Of a DNA stretch of 64,000 bases, positions 1 to 10,029 are shown one piece after another. A program made the position numbers and the translations under genes. A model generated the notes under the pieces. It saw nothing but the letters and a program-made list of their open reading frames with translations. It did no database searches and was not told the DNA's origin. Position 1 is the first letter of the stretch; every line of letters begins with the position of its first letter. Source of the stretch: Rhododendron vialii (Eukaryota; Streptophyta; Magnoliopsida; Ericales; Ericaceae); the NCBI RefSeq assembly GCF_030253575.1, contig NC_080567.1, forward strand, positions 30,144,501 to 30,208,500, written 5' to 3'.

Positions 1-397
1 ATTTGAATTGCTACTCGGGAGCATTCATTTTTTTCTCTTTTGATGTAATGAACCACTGAATTCCATGCCAACATGCTCAAAAGTGCAAAATCTATCTGTG
101 AAATCCACAATTATGGAATCAAAAAATAAATAAAAATACTCTAGTGGCCATTCATTCTTGTGCTAGCCCATATTTATTTGTATATGACACAAATCTTGAA
201 CAAAAAATTTGGGCCTCAAGGCACTTTCAAAAGGAAACCGAATAGTTTCATTCCTACATATAACATTCACGGCCAGGCTCAAAGATTTCTGTCAATTGAG
301 GGTGTGATCAATCTCCAGAAGCAAAACCATGGATCAACCCTTCGGCTTCAACACAGCTCCACCTTGGCTTCTTCAGTAAATCATTGTCGTTCATACA
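1..397. repeat. Local repeat module, copy A (left half)
   Basis: This is the first of three diverged copies of a local module; the others are around 3660-4550 (copy B) and 5440-6330 (copy C). The shared run includes an AT-rich stretch around 30-110 and continues into a PPR E-domain relic read on the minus strand. The window starts inside the module. Copy A is broken at 397/1826 by an LTR insertion and resumes at 1826 with the sequence that is continuous at about 4288 in copy B. Confidence 0.75.
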
Positions 398-1825
398 TGA
401 TAAGCACCCGTTAATGCAATGTAGGGTGCGCTAGTATCTAGTTTTAGTCTAATTTAATTACTTATTAGTTATTATTAACGTGTTTGCTCGTATAGTGTTC
501 TAGTTCTATTATGTAGGTAAATTGCCACAAAAGGGAGTGTTCGTTGCATAAGACAAGTCTTTGCCCGAGCAGAACCTGTCATGGCCAAGGCAGAGGTTGA
601 TTGCCCGAGCAGAAGATGATTGGCCCGAGCAGAAGCATTTTTGGCCCGAGCAGAGCCTGTTTTGCCCGAGCAAGAGGAAGGATGGCCAAGGCAGAATTCT
701 GAGCTATTGAGCTCGGCATCGATGGGATGCCATTTGTTACATCGATGCCGAGCCCCTTAGTGATCCAACCCCTTAACGACCTCGGCATCGATGGAAGAAA
801 ATGTTTTACATCGATGCCGAGCCCCTTAGCAGAGCACTCTAAGGCCGTTGCCATCGATGCCGAGGGGCTTAGCATGGGATTTTCGGAGCATCTAGGGAAT
901 ATTCCAGGCGCGGAGCTTAGAAGTATAAAAGCTTATTTCATTGTTTTGTACAAACAAGTAGAAAAAAAGTAGAATTAGATTTGCTTACCTAATTTTAGAT
1001 CTAGATCTAGATTCAAATTGTTCTTGTTGTTCTTGAGTGTTCTTCATTTTTTCAGCACTTATCTTTTAATTTTCTGCCCTTAGTTGTTACTTTTTGTTAT
1101 TGTTACCTTAATTAAAGTTGTTTATCTTCTCCCGATCTATCTTAATCTCTAGTTTATTTCAAGTCTTGTTATTTCATTATGTTAAGTAGATTTTTGCTTG
1201 CTTTTATCTCTCTAGATATGAGTGAGTAGTTTCAAGGATTAGGTCATGGGGTGATTAGCACCTCATGGCTCGGGCGAAAATTGCATTTTGCACCCAATAA
1301 AGCTTTAAACTTTGATTTGAAAATTGATGTGGGGTTCGGGTTTGTTTGTCAAATCACCGAGGTGTTAACCTCTTTGATCATGTGTAGGTGGGAGCTTCGC
1401 CTACCCACCACACATGATGCTTAGAGCTCTTTCGCACGAAGTATTTGCCAAATGAACTCTAGAGCTAGCTTGGTTCTCAAATCATTTTATCTTCCGATTT
1501 GAGAACTTTAACCAAGTATCTTAAATTGTGTAGTTGGGTGAAAAGTGTAATTTAGCTTGAGTCTTGGGTGTTAATAATTCCTAGACCTAGCCTATCTTTT
1601 CTCTAGTTAATTCCTTTTTAATTTAGCCCTTTTATTTCCACCGTTGAAGTAAAACAAAGTTGGCTGTCTTAAAGCCGAAAGCCCCTACTTGCATCTACAA
1701 ATCCGATCAAGCCATATAATTATTCCCTTGGGTACGATCCCGGATTTCCGGTTTATTATGCTTCAACAGACGTTTTAGGCCCTACGCTTGGGGCGTTATT
1801 CCATTACATCGGAGCAAACGAAGCA
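398..1825. mobile_element. Solo LTR of a plant LTR retrotransposon (Gypsy-like)
   Basis: The ends are TG at 398 and CA at 1825. They are flanked by a perfect 5-bp target duplication ATACA at 393-397 and 1826-1830. Copy B of the host module (around 4288) shows the locus without an insertion. The element is 1428 bp and has no internal coding domain, so it reads as a single LTR left after LTR-LTR recombination. A TATAAAA at 924-930 fits an LTR promoter. Its length and the 3' half suggest a Gypsy lineage of the Tat/Ogre or Athila kind, but that is inference. The perfect target duplication suggests a fairly young insertion; age cannot be dated from one LTR. Confidence 0.85.
600..875. repeat. Short direct and inverted repeats inside the LTR
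   Basis: From 545 to 690 the decamer GCCCGAGCAG recurs about six times with small changes. From 712 to 870 the unit CTCGGCATCGATG alternates with its reverse complement CATCGATGCCGAG, giving two hairpins in tandem and a further half-site, just upstream of the TATA-like box at 924. This could be a U3 regulatory array or simple replication slippage. Confidence 0.8.
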
Positions 1826-1970
1826 ATACAACTTCGTAGTTCTTCAACTCCATCCCACCTCTCAACAACAGCTTGAACAGTACAAAGTATGAAGCTCAAA
1901 TTGTTGTCGTTCATGCGTTTTCTTCTTGCTTGCTATTGGTAAAACCGTGATTAGTGTACGTATGATCTAT

Positions 1971-2347
1971 TTTCGGACATCTTGGCCGCATCTTATTACT
2001 CCTGGCAGCATGTTTTGACATCTGGCCGCTATTTTTTAAAGCGTGGTGTATTGATCTATTTTCGGACATCTTGGCCGCGTCTTATTACAATAGAGCGCAT
2101 CATTTTACTCATGGTCATGGCCTCTTGTTTTGACACTTGGCCGCTTGTTATTACTATTGGCCACGTTTTATTACACTTGGCCGCTTTTATTACTTTTGGC
2201 CGCTTCTTATTACTCTAGGCCGCTTCTTATTACACTTGGCCGCTTATTATTACTCTGTGGCCGCTTCTTATTACTTCTGGCCGCTTGTTTTGACACTTGG
2301 CCGCTTGTTATTACTCTTGGCCGCTTTTATTGACACTTGGCCGTGAC
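1971..2347. repeat. Expanded minisatellite, about 16-20 bp unit
   Basis: A unit like TTGGCCGCTTATTATTACTC is repeated with variation about twenty times. TTGGCCGC is the constant core, and spacing varies because units differ in length. The homologous place in copy B (4434-4545) carries only about four units, so the array expanded in copy A or shrank in copy B. Open frames across it are low-complexity artefacts. Confidence 0.9.
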
Positions 2348-2794
2348 TTTCTTAAAGCAGGACTAGTATACCCTTTATTGTGGCCAGAGCATGCGGCTTT
2401 TAATGAGGAATTTGGGTTTCGAAGCGGGCCTCTAGGACTTAGTGGACTGAATTGAGCTTACCAGTTGGCACACCTCATTTAAAGCCAAAATCCATTAATA
2501 AAATCTCAACAAAAAAAAAAACTTTTATGAATCTTTCAGTTGGCCCAGAATATTATCGTGGCTCTCTTTTGGGGATTTTATACTTTTACAAGATTAAATG
2601 CCCATTCCCTCGATCACAATCCAACATGACAACCGGCAAACAATATCTTAAGTGTAGTTAACATGATCTTGAAACTTTAAGGTCTGCAAAAACATGATCA
2701 TGAAAACTTCTATAGTTACCATACATGTATGTATTACCAAGTTTCAAATTTTCAGTGAAAAAGAACAAAAGGCTTAAAAAGCATCAAATGTAAA

Positions 2795-3690
2795 CAACTT
2801 GAACATTACTAAGTGTAATAGCAAGCATTATTGGTTCCAAATCCAAAAGCCATCAACTGCATATTCCCCTTTTTTTTTGTTCCTATTGAACTCTACAGGC
2901 TGCCAATAGCGCTCCCCAAATACTACCTAATAGAAAAGCCACTAGTTTCAAAACCATACCGAAAGCCTCCTTGAGCTTCCCAGACCAACTCAACAAATCC
3001 ATGATACGAGTGTAATGATTTAGATCGGGTTCCATTCCAAATCTCCATTTCATGGCATAAAAGACTCTACAACCTTCACTTAGAAGGAAGGCAAAGAGTG
3101 GCAACAAGTAGATAATAAGCTCAAGATGGTCAATACTATTCTGGTCCTGTCCTTTTTCCACCATTTGACGAACAATTTGCAGGGCTTCGAAACCTAGCCC
3201 AGGGGCCCCACAGCCCTCAAAAACCGATGTCCATGTCGCGAGTTCACTATTTATCATCCTATCAGCCACAGTTTCAAGCCACCAATATTAGTATACACAA
3301 CGATGTGGCATTTAAAGATGAGATATCTGCCATAGAACTCATCAAAAGAAGGGGGGAAAAAAAAAGATATCAGCCACAGGTTCTAGACTTCCATTGCCCG
3401 TTTGCCGAAATAGTTCTATGGCATTCTGAATATGGAAGGCATTTTAAGTATGATTCTGAAACTTGTGATGCTATTCTTAAAGGGAATTTGTCTAAACAAT
3501 TTGAGCTGCTCTATCCATGTACCCGCACTTTGCATAAAAATCCAAGGAATGAAGTTTCGAGAACACTGTGATAAAGTCCATTTTCAGTAGCAAAATCATG
3601 CAATTTTTGCCTTCAAAATGATTACCATTCTCCCCAAAAGCTGAAAATACATCGTACGGGCTTCTTGTGTCTCTCTTATGCTTTGACAAT
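2795..3690 (-). pseudogene. Degraded PLS-class PPR gene fragment
   Basis: On the minus strand, 3689-3492 contains VFSKLHSLDFYAKCGYMDRA, a PPR-like 'LID-YAKCG-MD-A' repeat. Then 3260-2883 contains ATWTSVFEGCG, EALQIVRQMVEKG, MEPDLNHYTRIMDLLSWSGKLKEA and SIWGALLAACR, the usual order of the last PPR repeats before the E domain. Around 2870-2795 a shifted frame resembles ILDLEP-NA-YYTLSN. The pieces lie in different frames separated by non-coding sequence, so it is dead. Intact relatives are RNA-binding editing factors of mitochondria or plastids. There is no start or transit peptide. Confidence 0.7.
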
Positions 3691-4550
3691 CCTTATATAT
3701 AATGTTTAAAGGATCGCCTTTTTTCAGTCTCCTACCAATTAAGACTAGAACACGTGAGGTAGAAAAACAAATTAAAAATATTTGCTGCATCACATGCACC
3801 TCAGGCGCAATTCGAGTGCGCCCCAGGCGTATTTTAGTTGCGCCCGGGCGCATCCACATTTTCTCTCTTCTTGTAATGTGCCTCAGGCGCAATTTGAATT
3901 GCTACTCGGGAGCATTCACTTTTTTCTCTTTTGATGTAATTAACCACTGAATTCCATGCCAACATGCTCAAAAGTGCAAAATCTAACTGTGAACTCCACA
4001 ATTCTGGATCAACAAAAAAAAAACATACTCTAGAGTTCATTGGTTCTTGTGTTAGCGCACATTTATTTGTATATGAGACAAATGTTGAACAAAAAATTTG
4101 GGCCTCGAGGCACTTTCAAAAAGAAACAGAACAATTTCATTCCTATATATGACATCCACGGCCGGGCTCATGGATTTCTGGCATTTGAGGGTGTGATCGA
4201 TCTCCAGAAGCAAAATCATGGATCAAACCTTCGGCTTCAATGCAGCTCCACCTCGGCTTATTCAGTAAATCATTGTCGTTCATACATCTTCGTAGTTCTT
4301 CAACTCCATCCCACCTCTCAACAACAGCTTGAACAGTACAAAGTATGAAGCTCAAATCGTTGTCGTTCATGCGTTTTCTTCTTGCTTACTACTGGTAAAA
4401 GCGTGATTAGTTTACGTATGATCTGTTTTCGGACATCTTGGCCGCATCTTTTTACTCCTGGCTGCTCTTTTTGACATCTGGCCACTATTTTTTACAGCGT
4501 GGTATATTGATCTATTTTCAAACATCTTGGCCGCATCTTATTACAATAGT
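3660..4550. repeat. Local repeat module, copy B
   Basis: This is homologous to copy C from about 5440 and to copy A from position 1. It starts near the CTCTCTTATGCTTTGACAATCC stretch and runs through a GC-rich patch at 3795-3900 with recurrent GCCTCAGGCGCA words. It then passes through the PPR E-domain relic and ends with a short version of the GGCCGC minisatellite (4434-4545). It has no LTR insertion, so it serves as the empty-site reference for copy A. Confidence 0.75.
4180..4390 (-). pseudogene. PPR protein E-domain relic B
   Basis: On the minus strand an open frame of about 75 residues reads SFILCTVQAVVERWDG, EELRRCMNDNDLLNKPRW, SCIEAEGLIHDFASGD and RSHPQMPEIHE. This is the E/E+ part of a PLS-class PPR protein, without upstream repeats in frame and without the rest of the E+ or DYW region. 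It is the least broken of the three relics but is still only a fragment of a gene that normally encodes several hundred residues. Confidence 0.65.
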
Positions 4551-5439
4551 CTACATGCAGCGTTGCAATTATGCAACACATATTCATTTAAAGATAGTCC
4601 ATCAAGATTTAGTCCCATGAGGACGTAAAAATAATCTGACGAAATCAAATTGTTTCTCAAAATCGAAGCAAATGTAAAATGTAGGTACATTGCACCGTCT
4701 TCGTAACGAAGCTTGTTACTATGGCCTCCCCTATTGACCCACTGTTAAGTGTCAACTAACTCGTTTTAATCTCCATTTTATTCTAGAATTTAAGTTCATT
4801 TTACGGAGTACAAGGATGCATTTGCAAATCCAAACAACTCTTCAAAAGGAAAATCCCAATTTTTGGAAGGAAGAACTTACTTAATTGTTTGCTTTGCTTT
4901 TGGAGTTTGGAAACATGCTCAGTTGAATTATTGTATAATCAAAAATGAAATGAAGAGGCACAACGAAATGATCAAAAGAGTGAAGCATAAATGAACACAC
5001 AAATATAGGAGATAGGATCCGGAGTGAGCAAGAACGAGATTGGCAGCTCCTTCCCCCTCTATAAAATCCAATCGGCCTCATCTTTTCGCTCTAACGCCAC
5101 CTCCATCCACTGCAAAGATTCAGAAATGCACATCTAAATGCATTATACTCCTAGATGTATACATTCATATATACCAGTTCTTGTTTGCTTGCAGATTTCT
5201 AAGAATTTGTCGTTGGAATTGCAACAAAAGCCAATAACAGTGAAAGCACATCAAGGAATTATGTTTCATCAACGTGAACTCTCGTGTTTCTGACCCAGTT
5301 TATAAGAATAAGAACACCAACCAATCGGCAGCCCAAACCAAGAACCACAGATTACATTTGAATCATGTATACCTGAAAATCAAAACATATGCCAATGAAA
5401 TCTTCATGAATGGAACTTATGGAATCACTTTGTACTGCC
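4551..5439. other. Intergenic, no recognised gene
   Basis: This is AT-rich sequence with only short, non-homologous open frames. Nothing resembling an RNA gene, coding domain or clear terminal repeats was seen. It separates module copies B and C. Confidence 0.6.
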
Positions 5440-6330
5440 TTCTTGTGCCTCTCTTATTCTTTAACAATCCTTATAATGTTTAAAGGGATTGCCTTTTTTA
5501 GTCTCCTGCCAATTCGGACAAGAAAAACTTAGTAAAAAACAAATCAAACATATTTGTTGCATCACATGTGCCTCAGGTGCAATTCTAGTGCGCCCCAGGC
5601 GCATTTAAGTTGAGCGAGGGCGCATCCTCATTTTCTCTCTTCTCGTAAAAAATAAAAGTGCCTCAAGCGCAATTGAACGTGCTGGGCACATCCTTATTTC
5701 TCGATCTCATTTCATAATGTGCCTCAGGCGCATTTGAATTGCTCCTCGGGAGCATTCACTTTTTTCCCTTTTGATGTAATGAACCCCTGAATTTCATGCC
5801 AACATGCTCAAAAGTGCAAAAAAGTTTTAACTGTGAACTCCACTATTCTGAATCAAAAAGATAATTAAATAAACAAAAACTCCAGAGGTCGTGGTTTCTT
5901 GTATTAACCCATATTTACTTTAAAAGGAAACAAAACAATTTAATTCCAACATATGACATCCATAGGCTTAATAGAATCTAGCATTTGAGGGTGTGATTGA
6001 TCTCCAGAAGCAAAACCATGGATGAATCCTTTGGCTTCAACGCAGCTCCACCCCGGCTTCTTCATCAAATCGTTATCGTTCGTACATCTCTCCGTTCTAA
6101 AAGTGTAATAGCCAGCATTACTGGGTTCCAAATCCAAGATCCTTTTTGCTGCATCTTCCCCCAATTTTTCGGTTCCCATGAATTTCTCTCTCCATGTCCC
6201 CACACTTTGCATAAATATCCAACAATGAAGTTTGGAGAACACTGTGATAAAGTATATTTTGAATAGCAAACCATGCAATTTTTCATCTTGAAAACTATTA
6301 CCATTCTCCCCAGAAACTGAAAATACTCAA
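5440..6330. repeat. Local repeat module, copy C
   Basis: It begins with the same CTCTCTTATTCTTTAACAATCC-type stretch as copy B. The GCCTCAGGCGCA word array (5568-5735) is longer here and includes an extra partial unit. It then runs through the AT-rich stretch shared with copies A and B (5755-5830) and the PPR relic at 5940-6320. Confidence 0.75.
5940..6320 (-). pseudogene. PPR protein E-domain relic C
   Basis: In two alternating frames the minus strand reads DFITVFSKLH-like sequence, then GEDAAKRILDLEPSNAGYYT, NDNDLMKKPGWSC and IHGFASGDQSHPQM. This is a PPR-E gene piece equivalent to the joined parts of 3690-3490 and of relics A and B, with a deletion between the YAKCG repeat and the E motif. 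Frames change inside it, so it is non-functional. It matters mainly as evidence of local duplication of one PPR gene. Confidence 0.65.
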
Positions 6331-7050
6331 GTTTAATGTGTCACTGCAAGGCCTTACTTCATCTTGCATTTTGTTGATGCACTTGTCAACTTCCATGATA
6401 TCCTGTCTTGAAATGCACTGAAAGGGCTTATTGAAATTTATCAATTGCCTCGAAGCTTCATTGTAGTTGTTAAGAATATCTAGAATTTGGTGTTGATTAG
6501 GCGTCTACGTCTCCTATAAATCTCACTCTGCAATGGTGTTGTTTTGAAGGCTATATACAATGGGAGTAGTAGCTTAATCAAGCTTGGTTTGAACCTCTAA
6601 CGAACTTCAAAAAGTGAAGGCTTTACTCTCCCTCTTTTCTTCTGTATTTTTTTGTTCGTACTGTATTAATTATGTATGTAAAAGGAAAACCAGAAGTTCA
6701 CACAAAAACGTATCTTCAAGAGTTCTGAAAGCATTTCCTTTCTAAGAACCTAAATCTCTAGCAAAAATCAGTAACAAGCAAAGTAGTTGACAATTGCCTA
6801 AATTTAAACATATGAGTAGCAAGAAATTTCTCAAAGGAGCTTTAATCAAGCCGAACATGAGCCGAACAAGCAAAGTATTCCAAACTGAAACAATCATTTT
6901 CCTTTGTTAGAACCTAATTGCCTCAATATAAACATGCAATGGACAAAGATCAGTAAAATTCAAGTGACCATGAAATCTATACAATTGTGGGATTTACCCA
7001 AAAAAACAAAAACACAATTGTGGTGAAATCTATACAAAATCGAAATTAGC
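6331..7050. other. Intergenic, nothing recognised
   Basis: AT-rich sequence. No open frame with recognisable homology, no RNA gene and no clear transposon ends were seen. Confidence 0.6.
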
Positions 7051-7700
7051 TTACTGGTTATCAGTTAGGATTGAAGGATGGAAGATTAAGAATCCAGAAG
7101 GTCCTCCGTCATCCTTTTCTGCTGAACAACTTCACCGAAGGGGACGGACGTCCCTTTGTCGGAGTGAATTTGTTCTTTGATATGATGGGTTTGATACAGT
7201 GTGGGCAAATCCATTTTCATAAGAACAAATTCACTTTAATCATCTCCGATCATGTATCAATCAGCATTCGTTTCAAATGATCTTCGACATTTTGTATCTT
7301 CTTGAACATCTCTACTACTTGAACGATTTCGATCATGGAGATAAATCGAAACGAGATCACAATTTGACGAATTCCTATTGCAGTTCCTCTGATGCACGCT
7401 TGCAATGTCCGAATTAAAGCGAGCGACGTCGTTTCTCTCCAAATGGATTTGATATAGTGTGGCCAAGTTTATTTTCACAAAAGAAAATTCACCATTATCG
7501 TCTTCGATCGTATGTAAATCAGCATTCGATTCAGATGATATTTACCAAGGTTTACAGCCTTCAAAATCTCTAAAACATGAACAATTGCGATCACAAAAAT
7601 AAACCAGAATGAGCTCACAATTTGTCAAATTCTCATTTTCAACTGACTTCTCAATTTGAAGCTGCGAAGTAGTAATGAGTATGGGCGACGCCGTTTTGGG
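7050..7700. repeat. Two tandem ~260-bp units of a promoter-like module (first locus)
   Basis: Two diverged tandem units start near 7180 and 7440. Each carries GTTTGATACAGTGTGG-like, CATTTTCA-AA-AAATTCAC and AATCAGCATTCG-TTCA words, and ends at a GCGACGTCGTTT-like word (7425, 7686). The same paired units occur at about 17240 and 17520. They precede a (TC)n tract and a leader with a splice donor at both loci, so they may be a duplicated 5' flanking region. Confidence 0.75.
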
Positions 7701-7779
7701 CAAAGGCTCGCGCCTGTCACTCGCGAGTTTCTAATGAGCACGAGGACGTGCTGCTAAGTGCTAACCCCAACACCAGACG

Positions 7780-7930
7780 TCGTCCCCAGTTGATTCCCCC
7801 AAGATTTCTCTCTCTCTCTCTCTCTCTCTATACATCATTGTATTTCACTGAATCTTTGTTCACACTCAGGCGTCAATCCTCTACAAACTAATTGCCTCAC
7901 ATTATCAGGTATACAAAAGCTCAATTTTTA
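7780..7930 (+). promoter_or_regulatory. Gene 5'-end-like region with (TC)n tract and leader donor
   Basis: A (TC)n tract at 7808-7828 is followed by a leader and the donor-like word CAG|GTATACAAAAGCTC near 7907. The region at 17885-18030 has the same layout, with CAG|GTATGCAAAAGCTT. This suggests an ancestral 5' UTR exon with an intron, carried along when the locus was copied. Transcription is not shown. Confidence 0.4.
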
Positions 7931-8559
7931 TCCAAATTGTATGCGATTCGAATTATGCAATCGATTTCATCATTTCATGTTACCTGATGTATTCAAGACG
8001 ATCTTCTTTGTTGGTGCTTGGGGGTTTTTTTTTGGTTGTAATTTTTGTTGAAAAGCTCAAGCCCATGGATCAAGGGAATATAAACTGTGATAAGAAGGTA
8101 TTATGACTTATGAGCAGCTAAGTAAGAAATTGCAGAGAAACAATGGTGGAAGAGAAGAGTGAAAACAGTAGAGAAATTATTAGAAACGGAGAAGAAAGAA
8201 ATGGTCTGTTGTTATTCATCAAGAAACATTACAGGGGAACTCTCGTCCCAATACTCAAGATTACAATTCAATTTTATGGAGGTATGGAGGAGGATTTGGG
8301 TCGGAACAAACAAGGCGTTCCCTCAACTATAGCGAGTTTTGCTATGTTTGTTAGGAATTTGATGCTATTGTCCTTGTCCTATTAATCTTTGTAACAACTT
8401 CAGAGATTAATGAAATTTCTTTTTGCCATTCAAAAAAATATGAAGAGTGTCGGACATGGGAGATTTCTTTTGTTTATTGGAGTCCATAGGTGAGTAACAA
8501 AGAGGAAGTTTGGGATCACATTCATGGTATAAGTGCTGGGATTCATAGGCATTGGTCTT

Positions 8560-9010
8560 CTATTTGAGTCAATGTGGACATCTGAGGAGGAATGTGGGGA
8601 TATTATCCAGCAACAGTGGTCCGTTCAAAGCTCTGGATAAAACACAACAAAATTAGCCCAGAAGTTGAGGAAGTGCTAGGTCAAGTTGAGGGCTTGGCAT
8701 AAGGAGAAGTTTCAAGGTATGGAGAGCAAGAAGAGATGCTTAAATTGCGCATTGCCGAGATTCAAACAGTCCAAACTCAGAGGAGAATTGAGAAGAGGAA
8801 GAAACCTCATCAACTCCTCAAACCTCCTTTGGGAGCAAGAGGAGTTATATTGGCACCAAAGGTCACGTCACGGCTTAATTACCTCAGATTTGGTGATAAT
8901 AATCCGAGATTCTTCCATACAAATTTGCTTATCCGTGTCAATTACTCAGCTATGATTTTGAGCTTGACTTGGCGTACGCCTCTTGAAATAGAGCATGTCT
9001 CTGATTGCCT
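8560..9010 (+). mobile_element. L1-type LINE fragment
   Basis: In two frames the plus strand encodes LRAWHKEKFQGMES, LRIAEIQ, EELYWHQRSR and LNYLRFGDNNPRFFH. This matches the linker between endonuclease and reverse transcriptase of plant L1 elements, typically written WxQKSRxxWLxxGDxNTKFFH. It is a short, frameshifted internal piece with no reverse transcriptase core. The stretch at 8380-8440, ending in a T-rich then A-rich run, may be a separate LINE 3' end. Confidence 0.6.
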
Positions 9011-9314
9011 ATCATGTGTAGCATGTCTCAACTTTAAGTAGCCCGAAGTTCCAATAACTTGCTGATTTAAAGTTTACCTGAGTCTCAAACTTCTCTTGGT
9101 TTACACAATCTGTCATCTAATTCTATGGTCCTTATCTTGTTGTTTAGTCTTTGTTGTAAGAAGTAGTAGTAAATCTTTCCTTAGTTATGTTTTTGAAATC
9201 ATGGAACATGGTCCCTGCCGCTACTGAATGATTGATGATTTACTGTTGCCTTTTAATTGAACTTGTTCTTTTGGTTTGGACTTGTGACATTTGACGTCTT
9301 TGGTATATTTGCAG

Positions 9315-10025
9315 TTCATGGAGACGGTTCGTGAATCGGGGAACAGATACTCAGAAGTGATTGCACTCCAAGACATTGCAACATATGGTGTGTTTTGTGT
9401 GCTTGCAAGTTTTGACAGAACAAAGCTGAAGGCAACTATACCATGTCTATTACTATTGCATAGTTCCTATGTAATATTGTAGTTTGAAGTTATGTTCCTG
9501 ATTAGTTTGATTTATTTGGCAGAACAAGGCCATAGACAATCTCAACTTCCAGAATTTCTTAGAGTCAGTCCCTGAAGTTAGGGAGCTTACTCACAATTTT
9601 TATTCAAGGTAACTTGCTATGTCTTTGTTCTTTTGAACATGTCCATGTTGCTAGGTTGGTGGCATTCTGATTTACCGTTGCGTTTTGTCTTATTCTTGCC
9701 TCATTTTATTGGGTGCTAATTGCCTGTTCGTGGAATTATCATCTTTTTACTTGGTATTCTGATGTGAACACTTTTCTGTTATCATGGCAGCCATTATGCT
9801 TCATGTCTGGATTACCTTGGGGATTTGAAAACAACCCTGCTGCTTGGTATCCATTTGCACGACCATGTCATGACACTGTATGAAGAGGTCCGTCACAAAG
9901 TCCTTATCCGGTATACTCACCCATTTGTGGCAGTTGATCTTCAGATGATGGCTAATGCTTTCAAAACAAGCGTTGCAGGTCTTGAGAAAGAGCTTGAAGC
10001 TCTAATTACTGACAACCAAATACAG
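9315..10025 (+). pseudogene. Three-exon fragment of COP9 signalosome subunit 1
   Basis: Exons at 9315-9431, 9523-9608 and 9791-10025 join in one open frame. Read-outs include SEVIALQDIATYG, LASFDRTKLK, NLNFQNFLESVPEVRELTHNF, HYASCLDYLGDLK, LLGIHLHDHVMTLYEE and MANAFKTSVAGLEKELEALI. This is the PCI-domain side of CSN1 (FUS6/COP11), a subunit of the nuclear complex that removes NEDD8 from cullins. Introns are kept, so it arose by DNA duplication and not from mRNA. The first exon ends in a GC donor. The N-terminal half and the last exons are absent nearby, so it is a gene fragment, although the surviving frame is open. Confidence 0.8.
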
Positions 10026-10029
10026 GTAC

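Larger units (their letters stand above)
281..1935 (-). pseudogene. PPR protein E-domain relic A, split by a solo LTR
   Basis: Read on the minus strand, 1935-1826 followed by 397-281 resembles the E/E+ region of a plant PLS-class pentatricopeptide repeat protein. It gives VVERWDGVEELRR, then NDNDLLKKPRWSC, IHGFASGD and a SHPQ-like end. In the family this matches the stretch ending KKPGxSWIE...F..GD.SHP, which is needed for RNA editing in mitochondria or plastids. Only this C-terminal part is present. It has an in-frame stop after FASGD and is interrupted by the element at 398-1825. It is a pseudogene and codes for nothing functional here. Confidence 0.65.

Noticed and set aside
398-1825. Complete LTR retrotransposon
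   Set aside because: No internal region or second LTR; a single LTR with its own target duplication.
1982-2346. Three overlapping leucine-rich frames
   Set aside because: These are translations of the GGCCGC minisatellite; repeat sequence, not genes.
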